Notes: generated by a model not told the origin, from the sequence alone. Shown: positions 16,617 to 28,354, counted from the stretch's first letter. The stretch: DNA of 64,000 nt from an uncultured Clostridium sp. (GCA_948436975.1 CAOJJB010000007.1:38971-102970), one strand, 5' to 3'. Made by a program: numbers and translations.

Positions 16617-17543
16617 ATGTCATTTTTTCATAAATCAGGCATAGTAAACGTGAAAATGGTAATCACGGAAGAAAAAATTTTATCAAACATAGATAAAATT
16701 CAAAAGTTAATAAACCCAAATAGTAAAAAACAAATAGTTCAATTAGAAGATGATTCATACTTTAAAGATTTAGTTGAATCAATAAAAACATATTTACTAG
16801 AATATCCAAATAAAAAGAACTTTCCAAATGGTGTATATAAAGCAGCATATGAACTAGTAGAATACGCAACAAATCAATTTGAAGAAAACACAAAACAAAT
16901 AGAAGACTTAATAAGACAAAGAGAAAAAAATATAAAATTAGCTAGTGTATTAAGAGATGCAACAACAGCCGTAAAAGCAAGAGCAAAAAACTGGAAAGAA
17001 ATAGTAAAGAAAATAGAATCAAAATATCCAGAAGAAATTTCATCTGCATTAACAGTAATAGGAAAAAGTAAAGACAAAACAACAGAAGAATATGCAGACT
17101 CAGTAAAAATAATAGAAGCAAAAATAAATAACCTAGAAAATAACTTACATATAGAAATAGACATGGAAAGAATAGAAGACAGATCAAAAGCATTAAGTTA
17201 TATAGGAATAGAAATAGCCGAAGCATTAAAATACATACCAGCACCAGTAGAAGACGTATTAGGATTAGTAGAAAGCGAAACACAAGAAGTAACAGGAACA
17301 AATTCAATATTACAAACAGGAACAACAGAGGAAAGTGGAACAGATGAAGTAGTAGAAAATTCAGAAGAAGACGAAGTAGCAGAATTGGAAACATACTTTG
17401 AAGAAACAAGATTTGAAGCAAAACCATCACTATGGCAAAAGATAAAAAATAGTAAATTTGTAAGAACAATAAGATACATAATGCAAATAAGAATAGTATT
17501 AGACTATCCAGCATTACCAGAAGGAAAAGAAGATGCTCAATAA
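16617..17543 (+). CDS. Large helical protein of unknown function
   Basis: 308 residues, no family recognised. Residues about 15-210 are strongly helical and partly coiled coil with many Lys and Glu. Then comes an acidic, Thr/Ser/Glu-rich linker (about 215-265). The C-terminal 40 residues are basic and amphipathic (WQKIKNSKFVRTIRYIMQ), which could bind a membrane surface or nucleic acid. No signal peptide. Strong AAGGAGG and its own promoter and terminator indicate good, separate expression. Function unknown. Confidence 0.8.
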   Translation: MSFFHKSGIVNVKMVITEEKILSNIDKIQKLINPNSKKQIVQLEDDSYFKDLVESIKTYLLEYPNKKNFPNGVYKAAYELVEYATNQFEENTKQIEDLIRQREKNIKLASVLRDATTAVKARAKNWKEIVKKIESKYPEEISSALTVIGKSKDKTTEEYADSVKIIEAKINNLENNLHIEIDMERIEDRSKALSYIGIEIAEALKYIPAPVEDVLGLVESETQEVTGTNSILQTGTTEESGTDEVVENSEEDEVAELETYFEETRFEAKPSLWQKIKNSKFVRTIRYIMQIRIVLDYPALPEGKEDAQ

Positions 17544-17633
17544 GATATTACTAATACATTAACCTTAATTATGAAATCAAATTATTCAAAATATGAACAT
17601 TTTAAAATACATGTTTGAACAAATATAAAAATT

Positions 17634-17660
17634 AAAGCAACTTTCAAAAGTTGCTTTTTT
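17634..17660 (+). terminator. Intrinsic terminator after 16617-17543
   Basis: AAAGCAACTTT (17634-17644) pairs with AAAGTTGCTTT (17647-17657) and continues into T6. Confidence 0.9.
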
Positions 17661-17670
17661 GTATACAAAT

Positions 17671-17711
17671 AAAAAAGAAAGGCCCCCTTAATGATTAGCT
17701 CATCAAGGGGG
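17671..17711 (-). terminator. Intrinsic terminator of the minus-strand gene 17726-18235
   Basis: Read on the minus strand, CCCCCTTGATGA (17711-17700) pairs with the stretch 17694-17683 with one mismatch and a short loop; CCTTTCTTTTTT follows. Confidence 0.8.
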
Positions 17712-17725
17712 AATAAGATGTGATT

Positions 17726-18235
17726 TTAAAGAACGTATAAAAATGCCTTGCTGCAATAAATTTCTCTGAATTCCGAAAAATCTTGAATTAATTGTGTTAA
17801 CTCATTATAGTCTATATTATTCGAAATGTAAGATAATATAGGCTTAAGCTTTTTTTTATTTTGTAGTTGTAAAAAAGCAAAAGCATATTTTCCTTTCTCT
17901 ATAGATATAATTTTTTTCGTATCAGAATATGTTTCTTGAAATTCGTACAACTTTTCTAAAAATTCAGATTTTGAATTTGTACGAGTTTCTTCTTTAACAA
18001 AAGACAATGCCCACGCCATTTTTTGACCTTTTTCCGTTGGAAGGGTTGCAGGTATTATATCAGGTGCTTTTTTAAAACCATGTAGTTGGATGAAAAATAC
18101 TTCACCAGCAACAACTTTTTCTGTATGTACAAGTTTATTGTTCATATACACCCGAAAACATAAGCCATCAAATTCATATTTAATATGTTGTGTCAAATTG
18201 AACTTGCCAATTGAGGCTAAGTAAATTGGTTGCAT
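17726..18235 (-). CDS. Protein of unknown function
   Basis: 169 residues, family not recognised. The first 60 residues look like beta strands (YEFDGLCFRVYMNNKLVHTEKV), and the rest is mainly helical with Lys/Glu. No signal peptide or membrane helix. AAAGGAA lies before the ATG on the minus strand. It is alone on the minus strand between plus-strand genes, with its own GC-rich terminator unlike the AT-rich ones nearby, which hints at acquired DNA. Cytosolic; no function assigned. Confidence 0.7.
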   Translation of the reverse strand: MQPIYLASIGKFNLTQHIKYEFDGLCFRVYMNNKLVHTEKVVAGEVFFIQLHGFKKAPDIIPATLPTEKGQKMAWALSFVKEETRTNSKSEFLEKLYEFQETYSDTKKIISIEKGKYAFAFLQLQNKKKLKPILSYISNNIDYNELTQLIQDFSEFREIYCSKAFLYVL

Positions 18236-18397
18236 AATATTCCTTTCCCTACTTGTGTTTTTAACACTTTCGATTTTTAATAATAATTATTAAAATTGCT
18301 CAGTGCAATTTATATAATATACCACAAAATTACATAAAATACAATAATTTATAGAAATAAGTAGAGAAAAAGAAATTTAATTAGAATTTACAAAAGA

Positions 18398-18426
18398 TTG
18401 ATTTTTAAAGAAAAATAAAGTATAAT
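18398..18426 (+). promoter_or_regulatory. Promoter of trpS
   Basis: TTGATT (18398-18403), 17-base spacer, TATAAT (18421-18426). The leader is only about 45 bases, too short for a T-box. Confidence 0.85.
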
Positions 18427-18480
18427 AGTAATATTAATTTTAAGAAACGACATAAAAATCTAGTTTTTGTGGAGGATAAA

Positions 18481-19497
18481 ATGGAAAATAAGAAAAGAAT
18501 ATTAACAGGAGATAGACCAACAGGAAAACTACATATAGGACACTATTTTGGATCATTAAAAACAAGAATAGAATTACAAGAAAGTGGAAAATATAGTCCA
18601 TATATATTAATTGCAGATGTTCAAGCATTAACAGATAATTTTAATAATCCTGAGAAAGTTAGAAAAAATGTTAGAGAAGTAGCAATGGATTATTTATCAG
18701 TAGGAATTGATCCAGAAAAAACAACAATATATATTCAATCAATGATACCAGAAGTAGCAGAACTTACAGTATTTTATTCTAACTTAGTAACAATAGCTAG
18801 ACTACAAAGAAATCCAACAGTAAAAACAGAAATTGCACAAAAAAAAGAAATATTTGGAGAAAGTGTAACATATGGATTTTTGGGATATCCAGTAAGTCAA
18901 GCAGCAGATATAACAGCATTTGAAGGAGAATTTGTTCCAGTAGGAGAAGATCAATTACCACTTATTGAACAATGTAAAGAAATAGTAAGAAAATTCAATA
19001 GTATATATGGAGAAGTTTTAAAAGAACCAGAAGCAGTGTTATCTAAATCTAAAAGAATAAAAGGATTAGATGGAAATGAAAAGATGGGAAAATCATTAGG
19101 AAATGCAATATATTTATCAGACAGTGAAGAAGAGATAACCAAAAAAGTTATGAGTGCAGTTACAGATCCTAATAGAATAAAGAAAGATGATTTAGGAAAT
19201 CCAGATATATGTATGGTAGCATATTATCATAATTTATTCACTGATAAAGAAGAATGTAACAAAGTTTGTAGTGAATGTAAGCTAGGTCAAAGAGGATGTG
19301 TTGCTTGTAAAAAAGAATTAGCAAGTAATATTATAGAATTTTTAAGACCAATAAGAGAAAAAAGAAAATATTATGAAGAACATATTGAAGAAGTAGATGA
19401 AATTTTAAAAAAAGGAACCGAAAAAGCTAGAAAAACAGCTAAAGAAACTATAAAAAAAGTAAAAGAAGCTATGATGCTTAACTATTTTGAAGAATAG
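18481..19497 (+). CDS. trpS: Tryptophanyl-tRNA synthetase
   Basis: 338 residues from ATG 18481; an in-frame GTG at 18469 overlaps the GGAGG and is rejected. The class I motifs are present as LHIGHYFGS and KMGKSLGNAI. Between about residues 240 and 275 there is a Cys-rich insert with C-x21-C-x6-C-x2-C spacing (ending CKLGQRGCVAC), close to the iron-sulphur-binding pattern known in Thermotoga maritima TrpRS. It charges tRNA-Trp with tryptophan. It has its own promoter and no T-box. obgE follows after 44 bases, perhaps in one transcript. Confidence 0.96.
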   Translation: MENKKRILTGDRPTGKLHIGHYFGSLKTRIELQESGKYSPYILIADVQALTDNFNNPEKVRKNVREVAMDYLSVGIDPEKTTIYIQSMIPEVAELTVFYSNLVTIARLQRNPTVKTEIAQKKEIFGESVTYGFLGYPVSQAADITAFEGEFVPVGEDQLPLIEQCKEIVRKFNSIYGEVLKEPEAVLSKSKRIKGLDGNEKMGKSLGNAIYLSDSEEEITKKVMSAVTDPNRIKKDDLGNPDICMVAYYHNLFTDKEECNKVCSECKLGQRGCVACKKELASNIIEFLRPIREKRKYYEEHIEEVDEILKKGTEKARKTAKETIKKVKEAMMLNYFEE

Positions 19498-19526
19498 ATA
19501 AAAAGAGGTTATATATTAATTTATAG

Positions 19527-22077
<2,551 letters not shown>

Positions 22078-22135
22078 ATTAAAGAAATTATCATTTTTAA
22101 GAGAAAATTCATATTATACTTTTAGGAGGTGTAAT

Positions 22136-22657
22136 ATGAATTTTCAACAATTATACAATGTTTTAGATGAGGTGGATAATGAACCATATCCAAAAATTGA
22201 GAACATAAAACCAAATTATAATTTTGGAAGAATGGTATATGACTCATATAGTGGTAGTTATGGTGAATTAACAGCAATATTGCAATATGTTTATGAAGAT
22301 ATTACTAATAAAGATAACAGTAATTTAGAAAGAGTTTTAATGAGAATAGCAATGGATGAAATGAAGCATTTTAAAATATTAGGAGAATTATTAGTAGAAT
22401 TAGGATTTATTCCTTATTATATGGGAAGTAGAAATAATAAATGGTGTTCAAATAATGTAAAATACAAATTTAAAAGTATTCAAGAAATGCTTAGTTACAA
22501 TATAGAAACAGAAAAGCTTGCAATAAAAGAATATAGAAGACTAATAGAAATGACAGATTGTAAAACTATAAAAAATATTTTAGAAAGAATTATAAAAGAT
22601 GAAGAAAATCATATAAGAGCATTTAAGACATTAAAAGAAGAATATGAAGTAAAATAA
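22136..22657 (+). CDS. Ferritin-like di-iron protein
   Basis: 173 residues. A four-helix-bundle signature is present: Glu in YGELTAILQY, Glu-x-x-His in MDEMKHFKI, Glu in IETEKLAIKEY and Glu-x-x-His in DEENHIRAF. This is the rubrerythrin/bacterioferritin-type di-iron site. There is no C-terminal rubredoxin domain. AGGAGGTG precedes the ATG. It may act in oxidative stress defence or in iron handling. It lies just before lexA but transcription of lexA starts from its own promoter. Confidence 0.75.
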   Translation: MNFQQLYNVLDEVDNEPYPKIENIKPNYNFGRMVYDSYSGSYGELTAILQYVYEDITNKDNSNLERVLMRIAMDEMKHFKILGELLVELGFIPYYMGSRNNKWCSNNVKYKFKSIQEMLSYNIETEKLAIKEYRRLIEMTDCKTIKNILERIIKDEENHIRAFKTLKEEYEVK

Positions 22658-22666
22658 AACTTTTGT

Positions 22667-22695
22667 TTGACAAATCAAATGTTTTGTGATATTAT
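22667..22695 (+). promoter_or_regulatory. Promoter of lexA
   Basis: TTGACA (22667-22672), 17-base spacer, TATTAT (22690-22695). Confidence 0.88.
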
Positions 22696-22712
22696 GCAAT
22701 CAATGAAGAAAA

Positions 22713-22724
22713 GAACTAAAGTTC
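22713..22724. promoter_or_regulatory. LexA (SOS) box
   Basis: GAACTAAAGTTC fits the Gram-positive LexA pattern GAAC-N4-GTTC. It lies about ten bases after the predicted start of transcription and 24 bases before the gene, as expected for autorepression. Confidence 0.75.
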
Positions 22725-22747
22725 TACGAAAGGAAAAGTGATAAAAA

Positions 22748-23404
22748 ATGAGAAAAAAAGATCCAGACTCTCTTAATAAAAGAGAAAAAGCAATATTAAA
22801 ATTCATTGAAAAGCAAATAAATGCAAATGGATATCCACCATCAGTTAGAGAAATAGGAAAAGCAGTTGATTTAAAATCAACTGCAACAGTACATGGGTAT
22901 ATATCAGCACTAGAAAAAAAAGGATATATAAAAAAAGAAAGTCAAAAAGGTAGAACATTAAAACTATTAAAAGGTGGAATAACAGAAGGAGAGCAAGTAT
23001 CATTTGATAAAAATGCATATTCAAGTAAAGAAATGGTAGAAGTACCAGTAATAGGAAAAATAACAGCAGGAGAGCCAATACTAGCAGTAGAAAATGTTAC
23101 AGATACATTTCCAATACCATTAGACTTTGTAGGAACAGGTGAAAGTTTTATGCTAACAGTAAGAGGAGAAAGTATGATAGAAGCTGGAATATTAGATGGA
23201 GATTACATATTAGTAAGAAAACAAAATACAGCAAGTAATGGGGAAATAGTAGTAGCATTAATAGGAGAAGAAGCAACAGTAAAAACTTTTTATAAAGAAA
23301 AAGACCATATAAGATTACAACCAGAAAATTCTACAATGGATCCAATAATAGTACCAACATGTCAAATATTAGGAAAAGTATCTGGAGTATTCAGAAAAAT
23401 ATAA
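22748..23404 (+). CDS. lexA: LexA repressor
   Basis: 218 residues. The winged helix DNA-binding domain covers residues 1-70 ([27 protein letters not shown]). The self-cleavage site is Ala107-Gly108 (KITAGEP), and the catalytic Ser142 (RGESMIE) and Lys179 (TVKTF) are both present. With RecA-ssDNA it cleaves itself and opens the SOS regulon. A GAAC-N4-GTTC box precedes it. It is single and ends in a terminator shared with mutS2. Confidence 0.97.
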   Translation: MRKKDPDSLNKREKAILKFIEKQINANGYPPSVREIGKAVDLKSTATVHGYISALEKKGYIKKESQKGRTLKLLKGGITEGEQVSFDKNAYSSKEMVEVPVIGKITAGEPILAVENVTDTFPIPLDFVGTGESFMLTVRGESMIEAGILDGDYILVRKQNTASNGEIVVALIGEEATVKTFYKEKDHIRLQPENSTMDPIIVPTCQILGKVSGVFRKI

Positions 23405-23416
23405 TAATAAATTAAT

Positions 23417-23458
23417 AAAAATCTCTTAATTAATAAAATTATTAATTAAGAGATTTTT
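23417..23458. terminator. Bidirectional terminator between lexA and mutS2
   Basis: A perfect 20-base inverted repeat (23417-23436 and 23439-23458) with A5 on one side and T5 on the other works in either direction. Confidence 0.92.
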
Positions 23459-23463
23459 AAGTA

Positions 23464-25812
23464 TTATTTTAATTCTACAACAGTAACTCCCATTTCGCCT
23501 TCTCTAAAAGTTCCTAATCTAAAAGATTTAACATGAGGATGCGTTTTTAAAAACTTATGAATTCCAGTTCTTAAAGCACCAGTACCTTTACCATGTACAA
23601 TTCTTACAGATACAAGTCCACTTAAATAGCAATTATCTAAGTATTTATCTATACTAAAACATGCTTCATCAACATTTTTACCAATAACATTAATTTCAGG
23701 AGATATAGCTTTTACAGTAAAAGTTTTTTTACTAGAATTAGAAGACAAGATTTTAGAATTATTTATAGTAGAAGCATTATGATTTTCTATTATACTTAAA
23801 TCTTCTATATTAAAAAACATTTTTCCAAGTCCTAGTGTAATTTGTATTTTATGATCTTTTGAAATAGATAAAATAGTTCCCGATTGATTTATTTTATTAA
23901 CAAAAACCTCCATACCAACTTTTAAATCATTTATATTTACTTTTTTAAAATTAGATTTTTGATTAATGATATTTAAATCATTTATTTTTTTATTTAATGT
24001 GTTTCTTAATTTGTTTGCTTCTTTATTATTAGAAGAACTTTCTATTTCTTTTATAATTTCATTAGCATCTTCTTTAGCAGATATTAAAATATCTCTAGCT
24101 TGAGATTTAGCTTTATTAATAATCTCTTTTTGTTCATTTTGAAGTTTAGAAAAATCAAATTCCAAAGAAGATCTTAATTCTTGAGTTTTTTTAGAGTTTT
24201 CTAGAATTTTTTCTTTTTCTAATTCTATTGTACGCTTGTCTTCATAAATACTAGTAAGCAATTCTTCAATATTTATTTTATCAGAATTTATAAATTCTTT
24301 AGCTCTAGATATAATTTCTTCAGAAATTCCTAATTTTCTACTAATTGCAAAAGCATTGCTAGTTCCGGGAACTCCTAAAAGAAGTTTATATGTTGGAGAT
24401 AAAGTATCTAAATTAAATTCTACACTAGCATTTTCAAAACCATCTGTTATTAAAGCAAAATGTTTAATTTCAGGATAATGAGTAGTAGAAAGAGTAATAG
24501 ATTTTAAGGTATTTAATTTTTCTAAAATACTAATTGCTAAACTAGAACCTTCTATTGGATCAGTACCAGATCCAAGTTCATCTAGTAATATAAAACTATT
24601 TTCAGTAGCTTTATTTAAAATTGTAGCAATATTGGTCATATGTGAAGAAAAGGTACTTAAGGAATCTATAATACTTTGTTCATCTCCAATATCAGCAAAT
24701 ATATTATCAAAAACATATATACTACTTCCTTCTGTGGCTGTAATATGAAGACCACTCATTGCCATTAATGTTAAAAGACCAGCAGTTTTTAATGTAACAG
24801 TTTTTCCTCCAGTATTTGGACCAGTAATTATTAAACTATTATAATTTTTTCCAATAGGAATATCGTTTTTAATAGCAATATTTTTGTCTATTAAAGGATG
24901 CCAAGCTTGTTTTAAATCTATTATTTTTTTATCATTTATTACTGGTTCTACTGCATTTAAATGATTAGAGTATTTAGCTTTAGAAAAAATAAAATCAATT
25001 AGTCCTATTAAATTAATATCATTTTCTATATTATCAATTATATTAAAAAATAATGATGATAATTTTTGTAAAATTTTTTCTATTTCAATATTTTCGTTAT
25101 TTTTTAAATTATTTAAATCATTATTTAAGTCAAAAATTGAAATAGGTTCAATAAAAACAGTAGATCCACTAGCAGATATATCATGGATAAATCCTTTTAT
25201 TTCACTACGATATTCATTTTTTACAGGTACAACAAAACGACCTGATCTCATAGTAATAACAGCTTCTTGTATATACTTAGAGTGCAAAAAAGAATTTAAT
25301 TTTGAACGTATTTCTTGTTCTTTATTTTTTATATTTTTTCTAATATTATTTAGCTGACGAGAAGCTGTATCAGAAATCGTATTTTCATCTAAAATTGCAG
25401 AAAAAATGGATTTTTCTATTGAAGGATTGGTATATAGATTATTAAATAATCCATTTAAGTTAACAAATTCAGACATATCTAGTTCAGCAGAAAAAAAGTA
25501 ATTTTTTAAATTATTAGAAGTTTTTAAAATTTCAGCTAAATCTAATAATTGTTTGGGAGTTAGAAATAGATTGCTATTTAATTTTTTTAAATGTGGTGTA
25601 ATATTTTTAATTTCAGCAATAGGAATTGAACCTTTTCTATATAAAATAATTGAAGCTTCAGAAGTTTGCTTTTGAGCTTTTAATATTTCATTTTTAGAAG
25701 ATAAAGGTTTTAAATTATTTATATATTCTTTTCCAATGTATGTTATTGAAAAAGTTTGTAATATTTCACGTATTTTATTAAATTCTAATTTTTGTAAAGT
25801 TTTTAATTCCAT
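23464..25812 (-). CDS. mutS2: Endonuclease MutS2
   Basis: 782 residues. The core has a MutS-type ATPase: Walker A ITGPNTGGKTVTLKT, Walker B LLDELGSGTDP and the STHY/PEIKH region. A long helical clamp segment follows and the C-terminal Smr nuclease domain is complete (HGKGTGALRTGI, GVTVVELK). MutS2 lacks the mismatch-binding domain of MutS. It is known to suppress recombination and, in Bacillus, to rescue collided ribosomes. Start with AAAGGAAA on the minus strand. Monocistronic. Confidence 0.96.
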   Translation of the reverse strand: MELKTLQKLEFNKIREILQTFSITYIGKEYINNLKPLSSKNEILKAQKQTSEASIILYRKGSIPIAEIKNITPHLKKLNSNLFLTPKQLLDLAEILKTSNNLKNYFFSAELDMSEFVNLNGLFNNLYTNPSIEKSIFSAILDENTISDTASRQLNNIRKNIKNKEQEIRSKLNSFLHSKYIQEAVITMRSGRFVVPVKNEYRSEIKGFIHDISASGSTVFIEPISIFDLNNDLNNLKNNENIEIEKILQKLSSLFFNIIDNIENDINLIGLIDFIFSKAKYSNHLNAVEPVINDKKIIDLKQAWHPLIDKNIAIKNDIPIGKNYNSLIITGPNTGGKTVTLKTAGLLTLMAMSGLHITATEGSSIYVFDNIFADIGDEQSIIDSLSTFSSHMTNIATILNKATENSFILLDELGSGTDPIEGSSLAISILEKLNTLKSITLSTTHYPEIKHFALITDGFENASVEFNLDTLSPTYKLLLGVPGTSNAFAISRKLGISEEIISRAKEFINSDKINIEELLTSIYEDKRTIELEKEKILENSKKTQELRSSLEFDFSKLQNEQKEIINKAKSQARDILISAKEDANEIIKEIESSSNNKEANKLRNTLNKKINDLNIINQKSNFKKVNINDLKVGMEVFVNKINQSGTILSISKDHKIQITLGLGKMFFNIEDLSIIENHNASTINNSKILSSNSSKKTFTVKAISPEINVIGKNVDEACFSIDKYLDNCYLSGLVSVRIVHGKGTGALRTGIHKFLKTHPHVKSFRLGTFREGEMGVTVVELK

Positions 25813-25988
25813 AATAGTTTCCTTTTATAAATTTAGTATAAGCAAAATTAATAATTATTATAATATCATAAAAAAATTTAAAAATAAAGCATATACAATG
25901 TTAAAAGCAGATATTTTCCAAAAATTACATGTAAATATTAAATGAAATTACAAATAATAAATTAAAGTTATTTGTTAGGAGAAATTTT

Positions 25989-26645
25989 ATGGACTATAAT
26001 TTAACTTTTGAAAATAATATAAAACAAAGAGAATATAATGGTACAATAAATGGAATATTAAGTTGGATAAAAGAAAATAGGGATAAATTTGATTATGCGA
26101 AAGATCCAAATGCATATGAAATGACAAATGTTTTTTTATTTGGAGCAAAATATGCAACAGAAGGATTAGATATTGAGATGGATACATTAGATGAAATTTG
26201 GGAAATTCGTTCACAAGATTTTACAAATTGTGGTATATCTGAAAATAATTCTATATATGCTATATGTAGAGATAGTTATATGTCAGCTAAAAATAAAAGA
26301 CCATTAGTTAATGATGAAAATTCACATCATGCGTTAAGAAAAATGGCTGGTATAGGATTATGGTTAAAACAGCAAAAAAGAGATGGACAAGAATTGCATT
26401 ATGATAATTTACATGAGTTTCAGGTACTTTTGGAAACTAGTAAAACTTTAAAAGCAATTCATCCAGATTTGTTTGAAAAATATCAATTTCCAGGTAATAT
26501 AACAGTTATTTATAAATTATTAGAGAAGACTTTAGATAAAGAAACTAAACAAGAATTATTAGAAAGTAAAAATGAATTATTAGAAGGAAGTAAAAATGAA
26601 TTAAATAAAAAATTAGAAGTAAAAGATCAAAATCAAGTAAGATAA
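25989..26645 (+). CDS. Protein of unknown function
   Basis: 218 residues, not recognised. Motif-like features are a Trp/Phe-containing helical N-terminal half, a conserved-looking NENSHHALRKMAGIG segment and a C-terminal charged repeat (LLESKNE, LLEGSKNE). Soluble and cytosolic. The start is supported by TTAGGAGAAATTTT. It lies after mutS2 on the other strand, and no terminator follows before sleB's promoter. Confidence 0.7.
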   Translation: MDYNLTFENNIKQREYNGTINGILSWIKENRDKFDYAKDPNAYEMTNVFLFGAKYATEGLDIEMDTLDEIWEIRSQDFTNCGISENNSIYAICRDSYMSAKNKRPLVNDENSHHALRKMAGIGLWLKQQKRDGQELHYDNLHEFQVLLETSKTLKAIHPDLFEKYQFPGNITVIYKLLEKTLDKETKQELLESKNELLEGSKNELNKKLEVKDQNQVR

Positions 26646-26717
26646 AAATTGGTAAAATGACATAATATAATATTTATTATTTTTTGTATAATTAGTCATA
26701 AATATTATGTAAATATA

Positions 26718-26746
26718 TTGAAAAAAAGTCAAATTTTTGTTATAAT
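26718..26746 (+). promoter_or_regulatory. Promoter of the SleB-like hydrolase
   Basis: TTGAAA (26718-26723), 17-base spacer, TATAAT (26741-26746). The leader holds a small hairpin (CTTTCA/TGAAAG). Confidence 0.75.
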
Positions 26747-26830
26747 AAAAGAAGCTTTCAATTTGAAAGTTTTGAAATATATAGCACGTATTGTGCAGTT
26801 TGGAGTTATGATTAAAATAAGGAGAAAAAA

Positions 26831-27610
26831 ATGATGAACAACAATAGAAATCTAATAAAGAAACGGTTAAAGAAACGTTATAGCATAAGAATTAAAAAGA
26901 GAAAAAGGTATAAAAGAAAATTTAAACGGAAAGCTATAAAAGCTACACAAATTGTTTTACTAATTTTTCTAATAATGATAATTAACGGATTAGGAATTAG
27001 TATATTTTATGACCAACCAAAAGCAGTTGTTTGTACTTTGAGAGGAACAATAGAAAAAACTATAGATTTAAAAGATATAAAGCAACAAATAAAAGTAAAA
27101 ATAGAGGAAAGTAAAATACAAAAACTTATTTTAAAGAAAAAAGTAGAACAGCAAAAACTTCCAAGTATATCCTGGAAAGGACCAGGTGAAGAGTATTATT
27201 ATCACTTAGAAGACTGGGAAAAAGATGAACTAGCAAAGCTAGTTTGTGCTGAAGCTGGAGGTGAAATATTTAAGGGGAAGGTAGCAGTGGCTGCTGTAGT
27301 ATTAAATCGGCTACATTCTAACCATCCAGATTTTGAAAAAGACTGTCTTGAATCAGTAATTTTTCAAAATGGTCAATTTGCATCTATAAAAACAATTACA
27401 TATACAGATTTGGTAAATAATCCGGATTGTATGAAAGCAGTTGAAGCAGCATGTAAAGGTTGGGATCCAACAAGAGAAATCTTTTCCGAAACAGGAGCCT
27501 TATATTTTTATGAACCTACTCTCGTATCAGAAAAAAGATTGGAAGAAAGGGAAGGAGTGGAAACTATGAAAATAGGAAATCACTTTTTCCATATTGAACT
27601 TAACGAATGA
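26831..27610 (+). CDS. Membrane-anchored cell wall hydrolase, SleB (hydrolase_2) family
   Basis: 259 residues (ATG at 26831 or 26834). The N-terminal 37 residues are cytoplasmic and extremely basic, and a membrane segment follows at about 38-58 (IVLLIFLIMIINGLGI). The extracellular catalytic domain (about 130-255) has the SleB pattern: Glu in LVCAEAGGE, AVAAVVLNRL, FQNGQFASI and YFYEP. SleB enzymes are lytic transglycosylases best known for opening spore cortex, but related ones act in vegetative cells. It has its own promoter and terminator. G+C is slightly higher than in the neighbours. Confidence 0.82.
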   Translation: MMNNNRNLIKKRLKKRYSIRIKKRKRYKRKFKRKAIKATQIVLLIFLIMIINGLGISIFYDQPKAVVCTLRGTIEKTIDLKDIKQQIKVKIEESKIQKLILKKKVEQQKLPSISWKGPGEEYYYHLEDWEKDELAKLVCAEAGGEIFKGKVAVAAVVLNRLHSNHPDFEKDCLESVIFQNGQFASIKTITYTDLVNNPDCMKAVEAACKGWDPTREIFSETGALYFYEPTLVSEKRLEEREGVETMKIGNHFFHIELNE

Positions 27611-27622
27611 CTCCAAAACAAG

Positions 27623-27655
27623 AACCTAGTATTAGCAATACAATACTAGGTTTTT
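27623..27655 (+). terminator. Intrinsic terminator after the SleB-like gene
   Basis: AACCTAGTATT (27623-27633) pairs with AATACTAGGTT (27642-27652), followed by T5. Confidence 0.9.
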
Positions 27656-27741
27656 ACTTATGTGAGAAATAATGAAATAAATTATTAAAATAAGTAATTT
27701 TATTTTTGGTAAATAATTTGAAAATTTTTTTAAGATATCTA

Positions 27742-27770
27742 TTGACATATTAATTTTAATAAGTTATAAT
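27742..27770 (+). promoter_or_regulatory. Promoter of the CAT-anticodon tRNA
   Basis: Perfect TTGACA (27742-27747), 17-base spacer and perfect TATAAT (27765-27770). Confidence 0.92.
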
Positions 27771-27796
27771 AATTCTTGTCTTAAGAAACAACACAT

Positions 27797-27873
27797 GCGC
27801 CCTTAGCTCAGTTGGTCAGAGCAACCGGCTCATAACCGGTGGGTCCAAGGTTCGAATCCTTGAGGGCGCACCA
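27797..27873 (+). tRNA. tRNA-Met (or tRNA-Ile2), anticodon CAT
   Basis: The cloverleaf is complete with a GCGCCCT/AGGGCGC acceptor, T-loop TTCGAAT and encoded CCA. Anticodon CAT at 27831-27833. The paired G1:C72 excludes the initiator; the elongator and the lysidine-modified Ile form cannot be separated by eye. Confidence 0.93.
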
Positions 27874-27914
27874 AAAAATTAATTTAACTTTTAATGTTAG
27901 ATTAATTTTTTTTT
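27874..27914 (+). terminator. Terminator after the CAT tRNA
   Basis: The arms 27874-27888 and 27896-27910 pair over 15 positions (one G:U) and run into a T9 tract. Confidence 0.88.
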
Positions 27915-27944
27915 GTAAATTTTAATATAAAATAAAAAAAGGTA

Positions 27945-27973
27945 TTGACAAGACATAAAAATAACATTATAAT
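27945..27973 (+). promoter_or_regulatory. Promoter of tRNA-Tyr
   Basis: TTGACA (27945-27950), 17-base spacer, TATAAT (27968-27973). Confidence 0.92.
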
Positions 27974-28000
27974 AAATAACGTGCTCGAAGGAACACATAT

Positions 28001-28086
28001 GGGTAGGTGGTCGAGTGGTTAATGGCACCAGACTGTAAATCTGGCGACGAGAGTCTACGCTGGTTCGAATCCAGCCCTGCCCACCA
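28001..28086 (+). tRNA. tRNA-Tyr, anticodon GTA
   Basis: A class II tRNA with a long variable arm, acceptor GGGTAGG/CCTGCCC, encoded CCA and anticodon GTA at 28035-28037. Confidence 0.95.
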
Positions 28087-28110
28087 TAATATATTTAGAT
28101 AAAAAAAGTA

Positions 28111-28139
28111 TTGACAAACTGAAAATGATATAGTAAAAT
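28111..28139 (+). promoter_or_regulatory. Promoter of the tRNA-Val/Asp(/Phe) unit
   Basis: TTGACA (28111-28116), 17-base spacer, TAAAAT (28134-28139). Confidence 0.88.
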
Positions 28140-28165
28140 AAATCACGTCAGTTGGAATACAAAAT

Positions 28166-28241
28166 GGTCGCTTAGCTCAGCTGGGAGAGCATCTGCCTTA
28201 CAAGCAGGGGGTCATAGGTTCGAACCCTATAGCGACCACCA
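28166..28241 (+). tRNA. tRNA-Val, anticodon TAC
   Basis: Acceptor GGTCGCT/AGCGACC, T-loop TTCGAAC, encoded CCA, anticodon TAC at 28199-28201. Confidence 0.95.
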
Positions 28242-28247
28242 TTTTTT

Positions 28248-28324
28248 GGCCTGGTAGTTCAGTTGGTTAGAATGCCGCCCTGTCACGGCGGAGGTCGACG
28301 GTTCGAGTCCGTTCCAGGTCGCCA
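28248..28324 (+). tRNA. tRNA-Asp, anticodon GTC
   Basis: Acceptor GGCCTGG/CCAGGTC, G73, encoded CCA, anticodon GTC at 28282-28284. Six bases separate it from tRNA-Val, so they share a transcript. Confidence 0.95.
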
Positions 28325-28354
28325 AAATATCTAGTCCAACACTAGATATTTTTT
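28325..28354 (+). terminator. Terminator-like hairpin between tRNA-Asp and tRNA-Phe
   Basis: AAATATCTAGT (28325-28335) pairs perfectly with ACTAGATATTT (28341-28351) and enters T6. Only six bases remain before tRNA-Phe, with no room for a promoter. Confidence 0.8.
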
